The notes under the pieces were generated by a model. It was not told the origin of the DNA, did not search any database, and saw only the letters and a program-made list of their open reading frames with translations. From Tretioscincus oriximinensis (lineage: Eukaryota > Chordata > Lepidosauria > Squamata > Gymnophthalmidae), in the NCBI GenBank assembly GCA_022410635.1, contig JAJVDF010000219.1, positions 1,089,877-1,153,876 of the forward strand: DNA of 64,000 bases, written 5' to 3'. Numbering within the stretch: the stretch's first letter is position 1; every line of letters starts with the position of its first letter. Shown here in pieces: positions 43,445 to 55,009 of the stretch. The position numbers and the translations under genes were made by a program.

Positions 43445-44030
43445 GGGTTGCCATACGTCCCGGGAAAGTGGGACAATCCCAGTTTGGGGGACTAAAATAT
43501 AATCTCCTCCGGGTTTTAAGGCAAAATTCCGGCTTTTTACATTCCCCGATGCTGCATTGGGGAACGTAAAAATCCAGGATTTTAAAGGAAAAGCAGCCAT
43601 CAGAGCTGATGGCTGCGGGCCGGCAACGCTTTCCGGGGTCCTGGAAGGGACCTCGGAGTGTGCCNTAGCTGTTCCAATGCTGGAGGCGGAGTTTCGCACG
43701 CCTGCTTGCAAATTGCGCCAACTCGTCTCCAGCAAAGGAAAAANGCCTGAGTTTGTGACAGGAGATTAGCTCTGTTCTCCTGTCACAAACCCAGGTGTTT
43801 TTCCTCTGCTAGAGGCGAGTTGGCGCGCGAAACCCTGCCTCCAGCATTGGACCAGCTACGCACACTCGTGCATGNGCGCANGCTTGTGGTGAGACAGGAA
43901 GAAGAGAGGTTCTGCCTGTCTCACTACAAGCGTCCGTATGTGCATGCGCGCACACACGTGTGTATGCGCGTGCGTGCACGCACCCCCATCCCNGTTTTGG
44001 GCTGCCAAAATATGGCAACCGTAGGTGGGA
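43445..44030. mobile_element. Large nested fold-back element (family F), second copy
   Basis: The outer ends are 'agggttgccatacgtcccggg' on the left and tatggcaaccgta on the right. The central hairpin 'gagtttgtgacaggaga...tctcctgtcacaaacccaggtg' lies inside 'caatgctggaggcggagtttcgc' and its mirror. A second hairpin at 43536-43586 reads 'acattccccgatgctgcattggggaacgt'. The order is reversed relative to 20880-21345. Confidence 0.82.
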
Positions 44031-44929
44031 GGGACACTGAAAACTTTGAGCAGTAAAATTTTCCTAGGGTAAGGGGGGCNGCCATTTACTTTTGCGTGTA
44101 CCCCTGCACAAGACCTCGAATCTTGTGCAAGGTACACGATCCTGCAGATTGCACAGGATTCTTGTACTACTCCAGACTCTGTTTTGAGCTTGGAAGCCAG
44201 ATATGTGGAGAATGTAGTCAAGATTCTCTATATTCTAAATGTCACATGACATGTATCCACCCAATCACAGTGGGGCAGGGNGTAGCCAAACNTGTAGAAC
44301 ACAGAAAGGTTTGAATATAGCCTTCAAATTTCATGCTCTTGGACTAGGAAAAAGGATGCTATTGCCTGGGACAGTACAAAAGACAGGAGATATTTCTCCC
44401 ACCCAGTAATGTGAATAGTTCCCAGAGATAATTATCTGAAGGTAAATGCAAAAAAAGCCCATTGTATCTTAAAAGTGACTGAGGCTGCATTGGTTGCTGC
44501 CTACATATGCTAATTTTGAACAGTGTCATGGGAAGTATAATATGATGACATTGTCCTCTCAGCAATAAACGAAGCATCAACTAAAGCACATTCTGGCCAC
44601 TGGACAACTGAGATCAACATAACTAAAGACTTTAGACAAATAAAGCACTGCTAAATGGCCATCAGTTGCTTCAGCTGCCAGATGTTTCCACTTTTGTGGA
44701 CTGGGTTTTGGTTTTGAATGAATGTGGTCAGTTGTAGGGCAGCTTAGGACAGTTGTAGAATGCAGTAGAAGGTGGAAAACGGTTCAAATGCTGCTTGAAA
44801 TAGCTCTGCAGAAACTCTAGAGAACATGCNTTTGCTGCAGAGATGGAAAGGGTGGTTTGCACATCTGCATCTCATTCAAAAATATCTGGAACCTACTGGA
44901 TCTTAAGGGATGAGAAGTACTAACTTGTC

Positions 44930-45495
44930 TGGTATAGTACAAAATAGTAATAATCACAAATATAAGATAAAAAAATAGTATAACACTATATTCCAAATGT
45001 GGTGGAAGTGTCTGACTGTGAGGACTTAAGTGTTACAGAAAATACAAGGTTAGTATTGAGCACTTGNTTGTTGTATGCAACAAAGGCAGTTTTAGTGTGA
45101 AATTGGGGGAAATAAATTGAGGAAACAAGAATGGAATTGTACAAAAATATTTGGGAAGTGTTTGTCAGCAGTTGTATTTGAATAAGTAGAAAAATGGGGG
45201 TGATGGAGAGGATGTAAGAGGGAATATCTTCAACGTATGGTATCCACTGTTGAGAAACAATCCACTGATAAGCCGTTTGGGTATAACGTGGAATATAAAT
45301 GTAAGTAAATAAATATATATGGAACTTTTAGAAAAAGTGTGTGTCTGAGACCAAGATCGCTTGAAATTAATGAACTGCTTATGTGGTCAACAATAATGGG
45401 GGAAGAGAAAATGTGTTGTTAATATTAAGGCATTTGTGTACCACACAATGGATGATTTGTGTGCTAATAAAAATGTATATACAATATAATTTTTT
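44930..45495 (+). mobile_element. Possible decayed L1-like 3' end
   Basis: Text such as 'ttccaaatgtggtggaagtgtctgactgt' and 'acaaaaatatttgggaag' resembles L1 ORF2 C-terminal codons (MWWKC; IWE). The stretch ends in 'gtgctaataaaaatgtatata'. Frames are broken, so the evidence is weak. Confidence 0.35.
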
Positions 45496-46049
45496 CTTTT
45501 TGTCTTGACATGGACTTCAGTTCTGGTTACATTTTGCANTTCTGTAGGAAAGCAAGTCAAACTCAAAGGATTTGAATTCCAAAGGGCAGATGTGCATTAA
45601 TTATTGTTTCACTTTAGCATATGCACACGAAAAATAGATGCAGAGGGGCAAAAGGGTGTTAGATGCAGGTGAAACTGAAACTTGTTCACTGTAGTGGCTG
45701 TGAGGCTATATAGAACCCCCTTTCCTTAATTTTGGGTACTGAAGGGATTCTTCATTTCATCCATGTGTGGATCTGAGCACCAGGGTTCTCCGATCAGTTC
45801 ATAAAATATTTAATACAGTTCAATTCCAAATGTGAAACCTGTTTAAGAGCAATGAAATGAATTAAATCACTCTATCTTCCTAAAAAAAAAGATGCTCTTC
45901 TGAAGGAACAAAAACATGATGCCAAACACATCTTTTTAACCTGGTCTTTGGTTGAAGAAACAGCTTTTCCTTCCCCCTTTCAGACACTGTCTTAAAATGT
46001 TACTTTTGTACTCTTTAAAAAATTTTTTAAATGTTAACTGCTCTTTGGG

Positions 46050-46320
46050 TATAGACTACGTGCACACGATGAAAGAAAAAGCGCTATAAAGCTATATTCC
46101 GGAATAAAGGTATATTCCATTCTGGAATATAACAATGGCGTATCTGTGCACACGTATCCCTAATTCTCGTGATATGCAGCCAGCTCTGCTGCATTGCTTC
46201 GGCTGTGCCCTCCTTCCAGCCAGCCCTCTGCATGCTTTCGGGGGCTGCTGCCTGGAGATTGGCTCTGCGATGCGACGAGCAGGACATCGTTGCTGTCAAA
46301 TGGTACAGGGTAACGTACAC
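46050..46320. mobile_element. Family-H DNA element fragment
   Basis: The stretch 'tacgtgcacacgatga', 'gctataaagctatattccgg', then 'tgtgccctccttccagccagccctc' and 'gggggctgctgcctggagattggc' repeats text of 31714-32661. The second half is missing. Confidence 0.65.
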
Positions 46321-46741
46321 TTAGACCATTTCTAGATGTACTTTGATAAATCCACTTAAATGAATTTTGATTAGCTTGACCCATGTTAGTTGCAGCAACA
46401 CATATCTTGGGTTGAAATGCTATCTGCCCTAGCTGCAAAGCAATTTCAAAGCTAGTAGAATTCCCCAGTAGAGAGGCTACAGAGAGGCTGTGAAAAGAAT
46501 GCAAAGGTGAGTTAATTATATTTGAACAGCTAATTGCTCCTGTAACCATACATATGATCATGTGACTTTGGTTTACATTTACAGAGTGAAATACNACTGT
46601 TTTAAAATGTTTACTAGAATTTTTATTGTTAACAACCCCAAGGCCTTTGGGTATTGTCGGAAAGGTCCTGACATATGAATACATATCTATGTATACAGTA
46701 TATATATATATGTGATTATGTTGTATATAGTTGTCTATACT

Positions 46742-47050
46742 TAGAGACTGACCAGAATTTCTGAGGCTCAAACTGGGGAAACTAATATTCATGCTAATTT
46801 GCATATTCATGAATATGCAATTCATCCACCAACACGAAATAATTTTTTTGAAGTGCGCGAAAATTTTCAAAGTGTGCAAGAAATTAGCATATATATTTTT
46901 ACTTAGGGGAGGGTGCCTTCAGAATCTGGCCCCAGCTGCCAGAGCCCCCTAGTGGTGGTGCAGTGAATTCTTTTAAATATATATTTTTTTCCCTCAGCAA
47001 AAAATGGGGAACTCACCCACCCACCCACAAAATGGGTTATCTAATCAGTC
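46742..47050. mobile_element. Family-G hAT MITE (long form)
   Basis: The stretch 'gactgaccagaatttctgaggctcaaactgggg' to 'gggttatctaatcagtcta' parallels 42128-42520, including 'aatattcatgctaatttgcat' and 'gagggtgccttcag.a.ctggc.cca'. I could not find a clean target duplication. Confidence 0.75.
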
Positions 47051-47060
47051 TATACCAGAG

Positions 47061-47263
47061 TAGGCTGACCAGATGACCCCTTGGGTGTGTGTGTGAAAAC
47101 CCAGTTTTGCGGTGCCTCCCAATTTTTCCTGAGGAAAAAAGTATTAAAAAACATTTTTTTCAAAAATGTTTTTTGAAAAACATTTTCCTCAGCAAAAACT
47201 GTGAGGCATTCCAGAACTGGGTTTCTACACCCCCCCNAAAAAAAGGGTCGTCTGGTCAGCCTA
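47061..47263. mobile_element. 203-bp palindromic hAT MITE (family G, short form) with 8-bp target duplication
   Basis: The ends are TAGGCTGACCAGA and TCTGGTCAGCCTA. The flanks are taccagag at 47053-47060 and 47264-47271. The centre folds on itself ('ttcctgaggaaaaaa...attttcctcag'). Confidence 0.92.
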
Positions 47264-47479
47264 TACCAGAGGTGTTGATTGGAAACCTGAAGAAGCCCCA
47301 GGTAGTGGGCCCAGGGTCTAAGTAGTAAGCCAGTCTGCAGTGTTTGTCTAGACTTGTGTATATAAGAGCTAACTTCAGCTGAGGACCTTCACTGCAGACC
47401 AGACTCAGATACCATAAAGAGCTGAATAAACACTTTGAGCTGAATCACTTTCTGTCTTCGTGCTTCACAGGTATAGAAA

Positions 47480-49145
47480 TGTAAATAAATAAATAAAATC
47501 CAGGCAACCTGAATTAAGTGGTTAATTCAGTGGGATAAATGTGGTTACCACTAATCCATTCTAGGGGGATTTAAGTGTCTTACCTCATACCTGATCTGCA
47601 TAAGCTCACTAGTTACATACAGTATGGATAAATGAGCTCCTTAAACCAGTAACATTGTGTGAAGGGCCTTAAACTTTTTAAAATGCAATGATAAGGAAAA
47701 GTTCAAATGTTCAGCAATGAGGCAAACTACAGGTTTAGTAGAACCAGAATTTTGTCTTGGAAAAACCTGGCTAATCCGTACAAATGAATGCTTGTGAAGA
47801 AATATTTTAATAGTACTGGAAAAATGCAGAAACTATTTTACTATATCCTGTACCGAATGCAGCATGCAGTGGAGATTCACTCATCAGTGAATCTAGGAGA
47901 AATATGGGAAAATACGTGGAAGAAAGGCTATCTCGTTTCTCCAGCCTTTCCTGGACCATCTCACACTGAAGTGGCCTATATTGAATGCTCTAGGTCTTAG
48001 AGACTAGTTTTTCTCCTTGGCATGTGCACCTACAAAGGAGAAGAAAGCTAAGTCCCATTAAGCAGAAAATAAAGAGGCAGGAGCAAGTTGCATGTTAATA
48101 AGGCAGTCACCGCACTTTGCTATCTTGCCAATGGAGCGTGCATGCGCGATGTAAGTTAGTTATGTATGTACAATCTTAAGGAGAGCTTTCATGCATAAGT
48201 TAGTTTATGCAGATACAAACCTAAGAGCTCTCATTTGTTAGCTCCGTCCTTCCTCCTTCTTCTCTCCCATAGTGGACTACAGTCTTTATCCCCTTAAAAA
48301 AAGGGTTGGTTACAAGCATTCCCCTCTTTCTCAAGGAAGGGGTGGAAAAAGGGTGCTTTGAAGGCATAGTCCTTTGTTCTGTCCCGTGGGCTACTATGAA
48401 CATCATAGAAAGGTGTTGAATCTGCACGTAGGTTCCAATATGCAGACAATCAGATGCCTCCTCCTTGAAGATGTGTATTTCTCATTACTCATTAACAACA
48501 CCTCAACATCTCAGGAAAGAAGCTACCAAGCTTAGAGACTAGAGTAAACTAAAGTAAACAGTGAACATCCTACACTAATTTAAGCAAACTTAGAGTCAAA
48601 CTTAAAGGCAAACTGTATTAACTAAGACTAACTAGAATAAACATTAAGACAGGGTAGCTTTTCTAAATTCACAATCACAACAATATCCCAACTGCGTATA
48701 ATAGAATGAAATACCTATTTTTTTTTCTTTTTTAAAGTGCAACAACTGTATTAAATTTTCATGATATTGCCATTAATTTGTTTTCTTATTAATACCAGCC
48801 ATCTGATTTAGGACACCACTCAGAAGAGTTTTTGGAAAATCCAAAAACAACAAATTTATTAATTATATTTAGTAAATGTTTCTCTAAGCATCATTGATTA
48901 GTTCCAAGTTCCTCTTTGGAAAATCTGAATTTTCTAAAAACAATGCAAAGCAAAATATGTATTATAAATTAAAAACGTGTGTGCAAAACATCTGGTCTCA
49001 GATTTTACTGCTCCAGTTCTTAGGTTGAAAGGATATAACTGGCTTTTTAGAAACAAACATTATTGCTGCTATTGTTCAGTAGTTCAGCCATGTTTTATCA
49101 TCATCATCATCATCAACAACAACAACATCATCACATTTATTTATA
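47480..49145. other. Mostly unique stretch, nothing recognised
   Basis: A short retroelement tail (47480-47500) is followed by non-repetitive DNA. I see no coding or RNA signal; a small (ATC/AAC) run lies at 49097-49130. Confidence 0.45.
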
Positions 49146-49149
49146 ATAA

Positions 49150-49318
49150 TCCTTTCACTAAAGTGGCTCTTACAGCTTTTGGTGCCTTCTTCACAACAGA
49201 TAGTCTGTGAAGTAGGTAGGGTTTAGATAGTTCTAAAGAACAGTGACTGGCCCAAGGTTACTCAGCCAGCTTCATGGAGGAGTGTGGAATCAAACTGTTA
49301 CACCAAACTGGCTCTCTG
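49150..49318 (-). mobile_element. tRNA-derived SINE (family 2) fragment, minus orientation
   Basis: The stretch reads 'ttggtgccttcttcacaacagatag.ctgtgaagtaggtaggg', 'cagtgactggcccaaggttactcagccagcttcatggaggagtg' and 'gttacaccaaactggctct'. It is an old copy. Confidence 0.75.
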
Positions 49319-49332
49319 TCCTCCATTGCCTT

Positions 49333-49760
49333 TGTCAAAATATTTGTGTTTCAGCCTCTGGATTTAAGGTTGGATTTTTGTTTTAGCTTTAACTCTTTGT
49401 AACCTCATAGACAAATCCATGCCAGATACTTCTGTCTTCCACACTCCTCCCAAAATATGGCCAGGTTTGTGTTGGTTGCCTCCATGACCCTCTTTATCCA
49501 TCTCATCCTTGGCTTTTCCCTTCTCCTTCTTTCTTCCTCCTTTCCCAGCTCCAGGGACTTTCCCACTGAGCCTTGTCTTCTCATTATGTGGCTAAAGGAT
49601 TTGAGATTCAGGTTTAGTATTTGTCCTTCCAATGAACAGTCAGTGTAGATATTTAGTATTCACTGATAAGATCTCCTTTCAGTTCAAGGAACTGTCAAAA
49701 GCCTTCTCCAGCATCACAGTTCAAAAGCATCCATTCTTCAGGAACAAACAGAAGATTGCT
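49333..49760 (-). mobile_element. BovB/RTE LINE 3' portion with ORF C-terminus
   Basis: The minus strand encodes NLKSFSHIMRRQGSVGKSLE, LGKEEERRRREKPRMRWIKR, then VMEATNTNL before decay. This is the conserved GHIMRR..S..K...LGK.EG.RRRGRPR.RW end of BovB/RTE proteins. The upstream text on that strand matches the codons before it ('cttcaaagc...gatgctggagaaggcttttgacag'). It is truncated and not functional. BovB is the classic horizontally moved LINE of squamates and ruminants (established knowledge). Confidence 0.8.
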
Positions 49761-49764
49761 TTGA

Positions 49765-50875
49765 AGTCAAAGAACACCTGGGGAAAGTGATGAAAGACCC
49801 TTGGATCCTATTCATGGCAAATGTTCCAGGAGCTGTGAAATTAATTGGTGGTATTTAAGGACAGACCACTGGAAAACTTCAAGTAACATACTGTTTGCTG
49901 GTTCAAAAGTAAATGAGTTTTCTTCTTTCCTCCGTGTATAGAAAAAGTGTACTTTTGAATTTTAACACTCAAAAGTGGAACCATAAAAGATGCAAGGAAG
50001 TAAAAGAATTTCTGGCTAAGTTCATATTTACCTTTGTAGAATGAGATCAGTGGACAACCCCAGGTTGGTTAACATCAAGTATAGTTGTGGTATTTACATT
50101 ACATTCTGCATGTTGGAACATTTCTGTTCTTGTCCAGCAACACTATAACATGTCCAGCAATACAAATAACATGCAGGACATAGCTTGTGTGTTGCTCTTG
50201 ACATGATGCCTTATATTGGGCATTAATTGTCACACCCAGGCAATTTGGCCGATCTTGGTTGGTGCCCACATTCTAGGTGACTATGTGTGGATCCAAGAAG
50301 CATAGGTGGAGAGAGGCCCAGAGCAACAACCCCTCATCTTGAAACACCTAAAAATGTTACATGTGCACCATTCTCAAATGGATTCCTATCTAACAGTATG
50401 CAATAGCCAAGAACTGCCCTAACCCAACAAGTATAGCAAGGTCTTGGTAGAGAAAATGTGTGAAAAGTCCCCCTATTTCAATATGCTCAACAATTCAGTA
50501 TGATTCTATCGAGGCATTCATTTATGATCTATGTGATCTGCCTCTATTGCTCACTGACACTATTGATGTTGCATCATTCACAGAACACAAGTAGGATGTC
50601 AATAGTTGAAACTCTGGCTGCCATTAGGTATTTGGCTGGGTCATGTTTTTCTGCAAGTTAACCAACAGCATTAGCAACTACAATTTTGCATCTACTATGT
50701 TTTGGAACAGCGGAATAGATGCAGCAGCTTGGGGTTGGGTGGGTGCAACTGTCAATTCCTGCAATACACCCAAGAGCTGGGTTACAACTAAACACCAAAT
50801 AGACATTTAGGTACTATGGTGCTTTATGCATTTATCATCCTCAATGTGTTTGAGTAAATCTATATTAACTTGATT
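49765..50875. other. Unique stretch, nothing recognised
   Basis: I see no repeat, coding or RNA signal in this segment. Confidence 0.45.
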
Positions 50876-50884
50876 TGAAGTTTC

Positions 50885-51275
50885 TGTAACAGCACACATT
50901 TGGATTAAACAGGTTGAGCAGCATTAGAACTAAGCTTGTGCTACAATGCAGATTCCATGCATGTCTCTTGCAGCCATGCCCAAGCTCACTCAGATCCAGT
51001 CAATGTGTGAATGAAACACTAGAACTGATGTAATACCTATTAATGTAATATTATGCACTATTCTGAATTAGCGGACTACATCTGTATCAGTGCTGTATCT
51101 GTTCTGGATTAAGTAGCAGTGCATCCATATATAAATAATATCTAAGTGAATCTTTGAGTAGCTGCAAGGGATATGAATCAAATCTGCATGGCAGCATATG
51201 CATTGTCCAACCTGCTTAGTGCAGATGCACACTGATGGAGCTAATTCAAATCAAGCTAATTCAAATTTAGGATGC
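50885..51275. repeat. Family-X interspersed repeat copy
   Basis: The stretch 'gagcagcattagaactaagc..gtgctacaatgcagattccatgcatgtc' and 'actcagatccagtcaatgtgtgaatg' matches the core of 16650-16790 and 22300-22430. The ends are undefined. Confidence 0.5.
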
Positions 51276-51370
51276 TAAATGCATAAAGGGCTTTAATCTG
51301 TTTTTAATATATGATATCTGCTTGATCAGCTTTAAATTCAATTTGCATCTAATTCCCCCATCTCTCAAAT

Positions 51371-51835
51371 CATTTGATCATAGAATCAAATAGTTAGAAG
51401 GAACTTCCAGAGTCATCAGATCCAACCCCCTACACAATGCAAGATCTACTAAACTATCCCAGACACTGTCCAGCCTCTTTTTGAACACTTCCAGCAAAGA
51501 AGAATTCACCACCTCCTGTGGAAACCTGTCCAACTGGTTTATCACTCTTATAGTCAGATATGTTTTTTCTATTATCTAACTACTTCCATGCAGTTTCATC
51601 CCATTGTTTCTAGTCTTTCTGTGTGCCAATGAGAATGAAGTTGATCCATCTACTCTGTGACAGCCCTTCAGATATTTGTAGACAACTAGCAGATCTTCTC
51701 TAAGTCTTCTCTTTTGCAAACTAAATATCCCTAGATCCTTTAACCATTCCTTCATAGGTCATAGTTTCCAGACCACTCACCATACTTGTAGAACATCCTA
51801 TGTCCTACTTTGACCTCCTTGTAGATATAGATCTA
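51371..51835 (-). mobile_element. CR1 LINE 3' end (about 460 bp)
   Basis: The stretch 'atcatagaatcaaatagttagaaggaacttccagagtcatcagatccaacccccta' continues through 'ttcaccacctcctgtggaaacctg', 'gacagcccttcagatatttgtagac' and 'aaactaaatatccctagatcctttaaccattcc'. It is closely related to 13941-14335 but longer. Confidence 0.88.
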
Positions 51836-51839
51836 AATT

Positions 51840-52590
51840 ACAGAAGAGGCAGCCTATGGATTAGACTACTAGAATTTGATGTGTACCAGGCCATGTTTGC
51901 ACAGGTGCAGAAATCTGGTTTAGGGTGCTCAATATTCCACATTGACTGCATTAAATAGTTTGTAACTATTCCCTAAAATGGATTACTGGTAGAACATATT
52001 TTCTGCCCTACATGTATTGTCATGAAACTAAAACTGCATTAGCAGTGATCTATTTGCATGTAGGACAGATCTATATTGTCAGGTGGATCTGGATTCAAAT
52101 TGCAGCTTTGCAGAGAAGTGTGAAGTTCAAGCTGCCTACAAAAGCAGCTTCAGAGCAGTAATCAAAGAAATGCTGAACTTTGGAGGCATCCAGATGTGAA
52201 CCAGATGCAGTGTGTGATTGACTGTGACATCATATATAACACTAGTGTTGCATTAATACAGCAGTGCATATTGTTTCACTTCTAAAATGGATCAAGCTGC
52301 TTAATGCAACTGCATATGCCTAGAGCTAATCCAGATAAAGCTCTGATTTTATTAAGGCAGACAAAGGCTACCTCCTCACAATGATGTTTACATGATTTAG
52401 AATCTACCCCAAACAGTGACGGGTTTTCATCATCCACGTGGAATATCGTGGAGCTCTTCTTTTCAAACATCAGAGCAAAATGCCTGTGCTCCATTTAAGC
52501 TTTCCATGGAAAGGCAGGATATCGCAAGAAGCCATCAGTCAACAAGACTGTAGAATTGACTGGCTGACATGTGCACTGTCAACTTCTTTA
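51840..52590. other. Mostly unique stretch with weak family-X similarity
   Basis: Phrases such as 'ctgcttaatgcaactgcatatgcctagagctaatccagataaagc' recall family X, as do 60480-60560, but I cannot delimit a repeat. No gene is supported. Confidence 0.35.
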
Positions 52591-52594
52591 TACA

Positions 52595-52795
52595 GGTGGA
52601 ACCACTTTATGATGAACCCCTTTTTCATGAAATTCACAATGTAACAAATAAATAGATGGTCCTGGCAGAACACCATCGACAGCAATGTAAAAATGCCCTT
52701 GCTGTAACGAATCTTATTGTAACAAAGGTTTCAGTATAACAAACTGCTTTTTGTGCCCCTGCCTATTCTGCAAGACTTTGTTATAACAAATAGAA
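52595..52795. mobile_element. Possible pogo/Tigger-like DNA transposon remnant
   Basis: The repeated ataacaaa / tgtaacgaa motifs ('acaggtggaaccactttatgatgaacccctttttcatgaa', 'cagtataacaaactgc', 'ttgttataacaaatag') resemble terminal regions of pogo/Tigger elements (recalled). There is no transposase frame. Confidence 0.4.
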
Positions 52796-53129
52796 ATACA
52801 AGAGGGGCAGGACATTCAGTGCAGAAAAAGATTTTTAAAGTGACAGCAAAGATTTCAAACCAATGAATGGCAGGATTAAATCCTCAGAATCTGATGGATG
52901 ATTGGGACAATTATTGGCTCCTATGTAAAAGTAAATACATTTATCCTGGTGAGATAGTAGGTGCAAGGAAAAGCAAATTGCAAGAAAAGGCAACAAGTCA
53001 TTTTTGCAATGGTTTTTGACATTTACGAGTGTGTTAAGACTGAAAGAATCTGGACTGTATCTCAGAATAGGAGCCTGATACCAAAGCTCTGTTCTGGCAT
53101 TTAAAGGTTTTTGCAATGGTTTCTGGCAT

Positions 53130-53600
53130 TTGAAGAAGAAGAAGAAGAAGAAGAANNNNNNNNNNNNNNNNNNNNNNNNNNNNNNNNNNNNNNNNNNNNN
53201 NNNNNNNNNNNNNNNNNNNNNNNNNNNNNNNNNNNNNNNNNNNNNNNNNNNNNNNNNNNNNNNNNNNNNNNNNNNNNNNNNNNNNNNNNNNNNNNNNNNN
53301 NNNNNNNNNNNNNNNNNNNNNNNNNNNNNNNNNNNNNNNNNNNNNNNNNNNNNNNNNNNNNNNNNNNNNNNNNNNNNNNNNNNNNNNNNNNNNNNNNNNN
53401 NNNNNNNNNNNNNNNNNNNNNNNNNNNNNNNNNNNNNNNNNNNNNNNNNNNNNNNNNNNNNNNNNNNNNNNNNNNNNNNNNNNNNNNNNNNNNNNNNNNN
53501 NNNNNNNNNNNNCACACACACACATCTGACACAGGGCTTCGAAACCCCATCTGCAAGATGAGAAACCATTTCCTAAGCAACTGAGCCATTTATGCCTGCG
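53130..53600 (-). mobile_element. tRNA-derived SINE (family 1) containing the assembly gap
   Basis: (GAA)7 at 53133-53155 enters the gap. After the gap comes a CA run, then 'tctgacacagggcttcgaaaccccatctgcaagatgagaaaccatttcctaagcaactgagcc' and 'tatgcctgcg', the family-1 tRNA head reversed. The body is hidden in the Ns. Confidence 0.85.
53156..53512. other. Assembly gap (357 N)
   Basis: A run of 357 undetermined bases starts inside a GAA microsatellite. Frames predicted across it are meaningless. Confidence 0.99.
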
Positions 53601-53729
53601 TTAAAAGTGCATTAAAATAATTTTTGTAGTGGTTTCTAGCATTAAAAGTATTAGAAAATAGTTTTTGCAATGGTTTCCGGCTTTTAAAGTGTATCACTGT
53701 GATAACTTATTTAAGTCATTTTTTGCATT

Positions 53730-55000
53730 GGTCGCAGTAGTAATAAAATTTCATTATATTATACACATTTGTCTGGTTCCTTGGACTTCATTATGAAGAG
53801 ATTTCATCTGCACTTCCTCTTGTTGGCTCCATGCGGATTATACAGATAGGTGGAGACAAGTGAAACCCACAATCATTTTCAGATTGCGGGTTATAACTCG
53901 TCATGGGGAGGGACCTTAAGACAGCTACATGCAAAACCAGTCTTGGTTAAGAAAGAAAGAATGCTGTTTGCTTAATCATTTCCTTGGGACTTGATGTTTT
54001 GTTATTTGTGCCTAAGTTTCCTGGTGTTAACTGGCTGGTTCAACTGAGCACAGTCAGTTAACTGGCCAACACTCCATTTCTAGCCTTTCAGAGCAGCTGT
54101 ATAAATCACATTACGGCATCCCTGGGCTGTGTGTGTTTTGCTTTTAATGCTCTCCAAAGCCAGACAGCAAAAGCAGCTGCAACAATAGCCAGCTGCTGTC
54201 TCCCCAGTAAGCCCCATCAGAAGTTGACATCTGTAAGAAATATTCCATCTCCNTGGCCTTCTCACCATGGGTCTCGCCATTAACATCCCAATGGGGAAAA
54301 CCCTCATGTGCTGAAAGCCACAAGCATCGCACGAGAACCAAAGTGTTCCTCCTTCCTCTCTTCGGTGAGGATCAGATTGTTCTTCCCCAGCTAGCCAAAA
54401 AAGGGAAAAGCAGGGAAGTGATTTCATCCATCTACTGTTCTGCAGCAAAAATAGTTTCAGCCTTGAGTTGCTGCTGCTGGCATTACTCTGTCCCCGAGGG
54501 ACATATTAGCCATGGTACAGTAGTCCTTACAGAATGCCCCCGTCGCTTGCAAACACTGAAACTATTTTGAGCAATTATTTTGAGCTCAGTGTAATTCACC
54601 TCATGTCAGATTGTCAGAAAATATTGTCAAGATCACTTCAGATTAATAATAAGTAGCTTAACAGTAACATTTGTAGTAAATAGGCCTTACTTATGAGGCC
54701 ATTGGGGTTTTTGGCACACTGTGAGCTGCGTTTCCCTGTGCATACTAACTGCATTTGGTAATCCCCTTGGCTTAGTAAACACATTTGGGTTTGTAGCAGA
54801 CTTCCTCAGATTTATAATTTAATTTTCTTTAAAGGACTACAGGCAGAGACAAAAGGAAAACCCAAATTCTCCTTGCATTGCTTATGGAGGCCTAATGGTT
54901 ACTAGACTGGATGGCTAATATCATTGACTACTAAAATGGATGATCAGAGAGCTGGAGACACAGACAGGATGTCTTTCAATTTCAATTATAGGGAGTCAAG
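53730..55000. other. Unique, relatively complex stretch; no gene recognised
   Basis: I see no repeat family. The part 54060-54570 is GC-balanced and free of low-complexity runs, with two CAGCTGC E-box-like sites near 54173-54196. It could be conserved non-coding DNA (speculative). The short open frames have no domain. Confidence 0.35.
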
Positions 55001-55009
55001 AGGAGGTGG

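Larger units (their letters stand above)
46655..47469 (+). mobile_element. Solo-LTR-like element with 5-bp duplication and nested MITEs
   Basis: The element starts TGTCGGAAAGG and ends CTTCACA, flanked by ggtat at 46650-46654 and 47470-47474. Near the 3' end it has TATATAAG (47359-47366) and AATAAA (47425-47430), as expected for a promoter and polyadenylation signal of an LTR. The flanking host text rejoins into a continuous LINE/SINE tail when the element is removed. The left portion contains two family-G MITEs (about 46742-47050 and 47061-47263), so the original LTR was about 300 bp. No internal retroviral genes are present. Confidence 0.75.
52996..53725. repeat. Second degenerate minisatellite (about 42-50 bp unit), interrupted
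   Basis: The unit 'tttttgcaatggtttctggcattaaaagtgtatt' appears near 52998, 53107, 53618, 53660 and 53712 with substitutions. It is interrupted by a family-P-like fragment (53041-53098) and by the gapped SINE (53130-53600). Confidence 0.75.

Noticed and set aside
46160..46879. A 239-codon open frame on the minus strand, the longest clean one outside the gap region
   Set aside because: It crosses a family-H transposon fragment, a SINE-like tail and the start of the solo LTR. The predicted protein has no domain and no conserved pattern.
52835..53589. Open frames of 140-240 codons across the N gap
   Set aside because: Most residues are undetermined, and the flanks are SINE and microsatellite.
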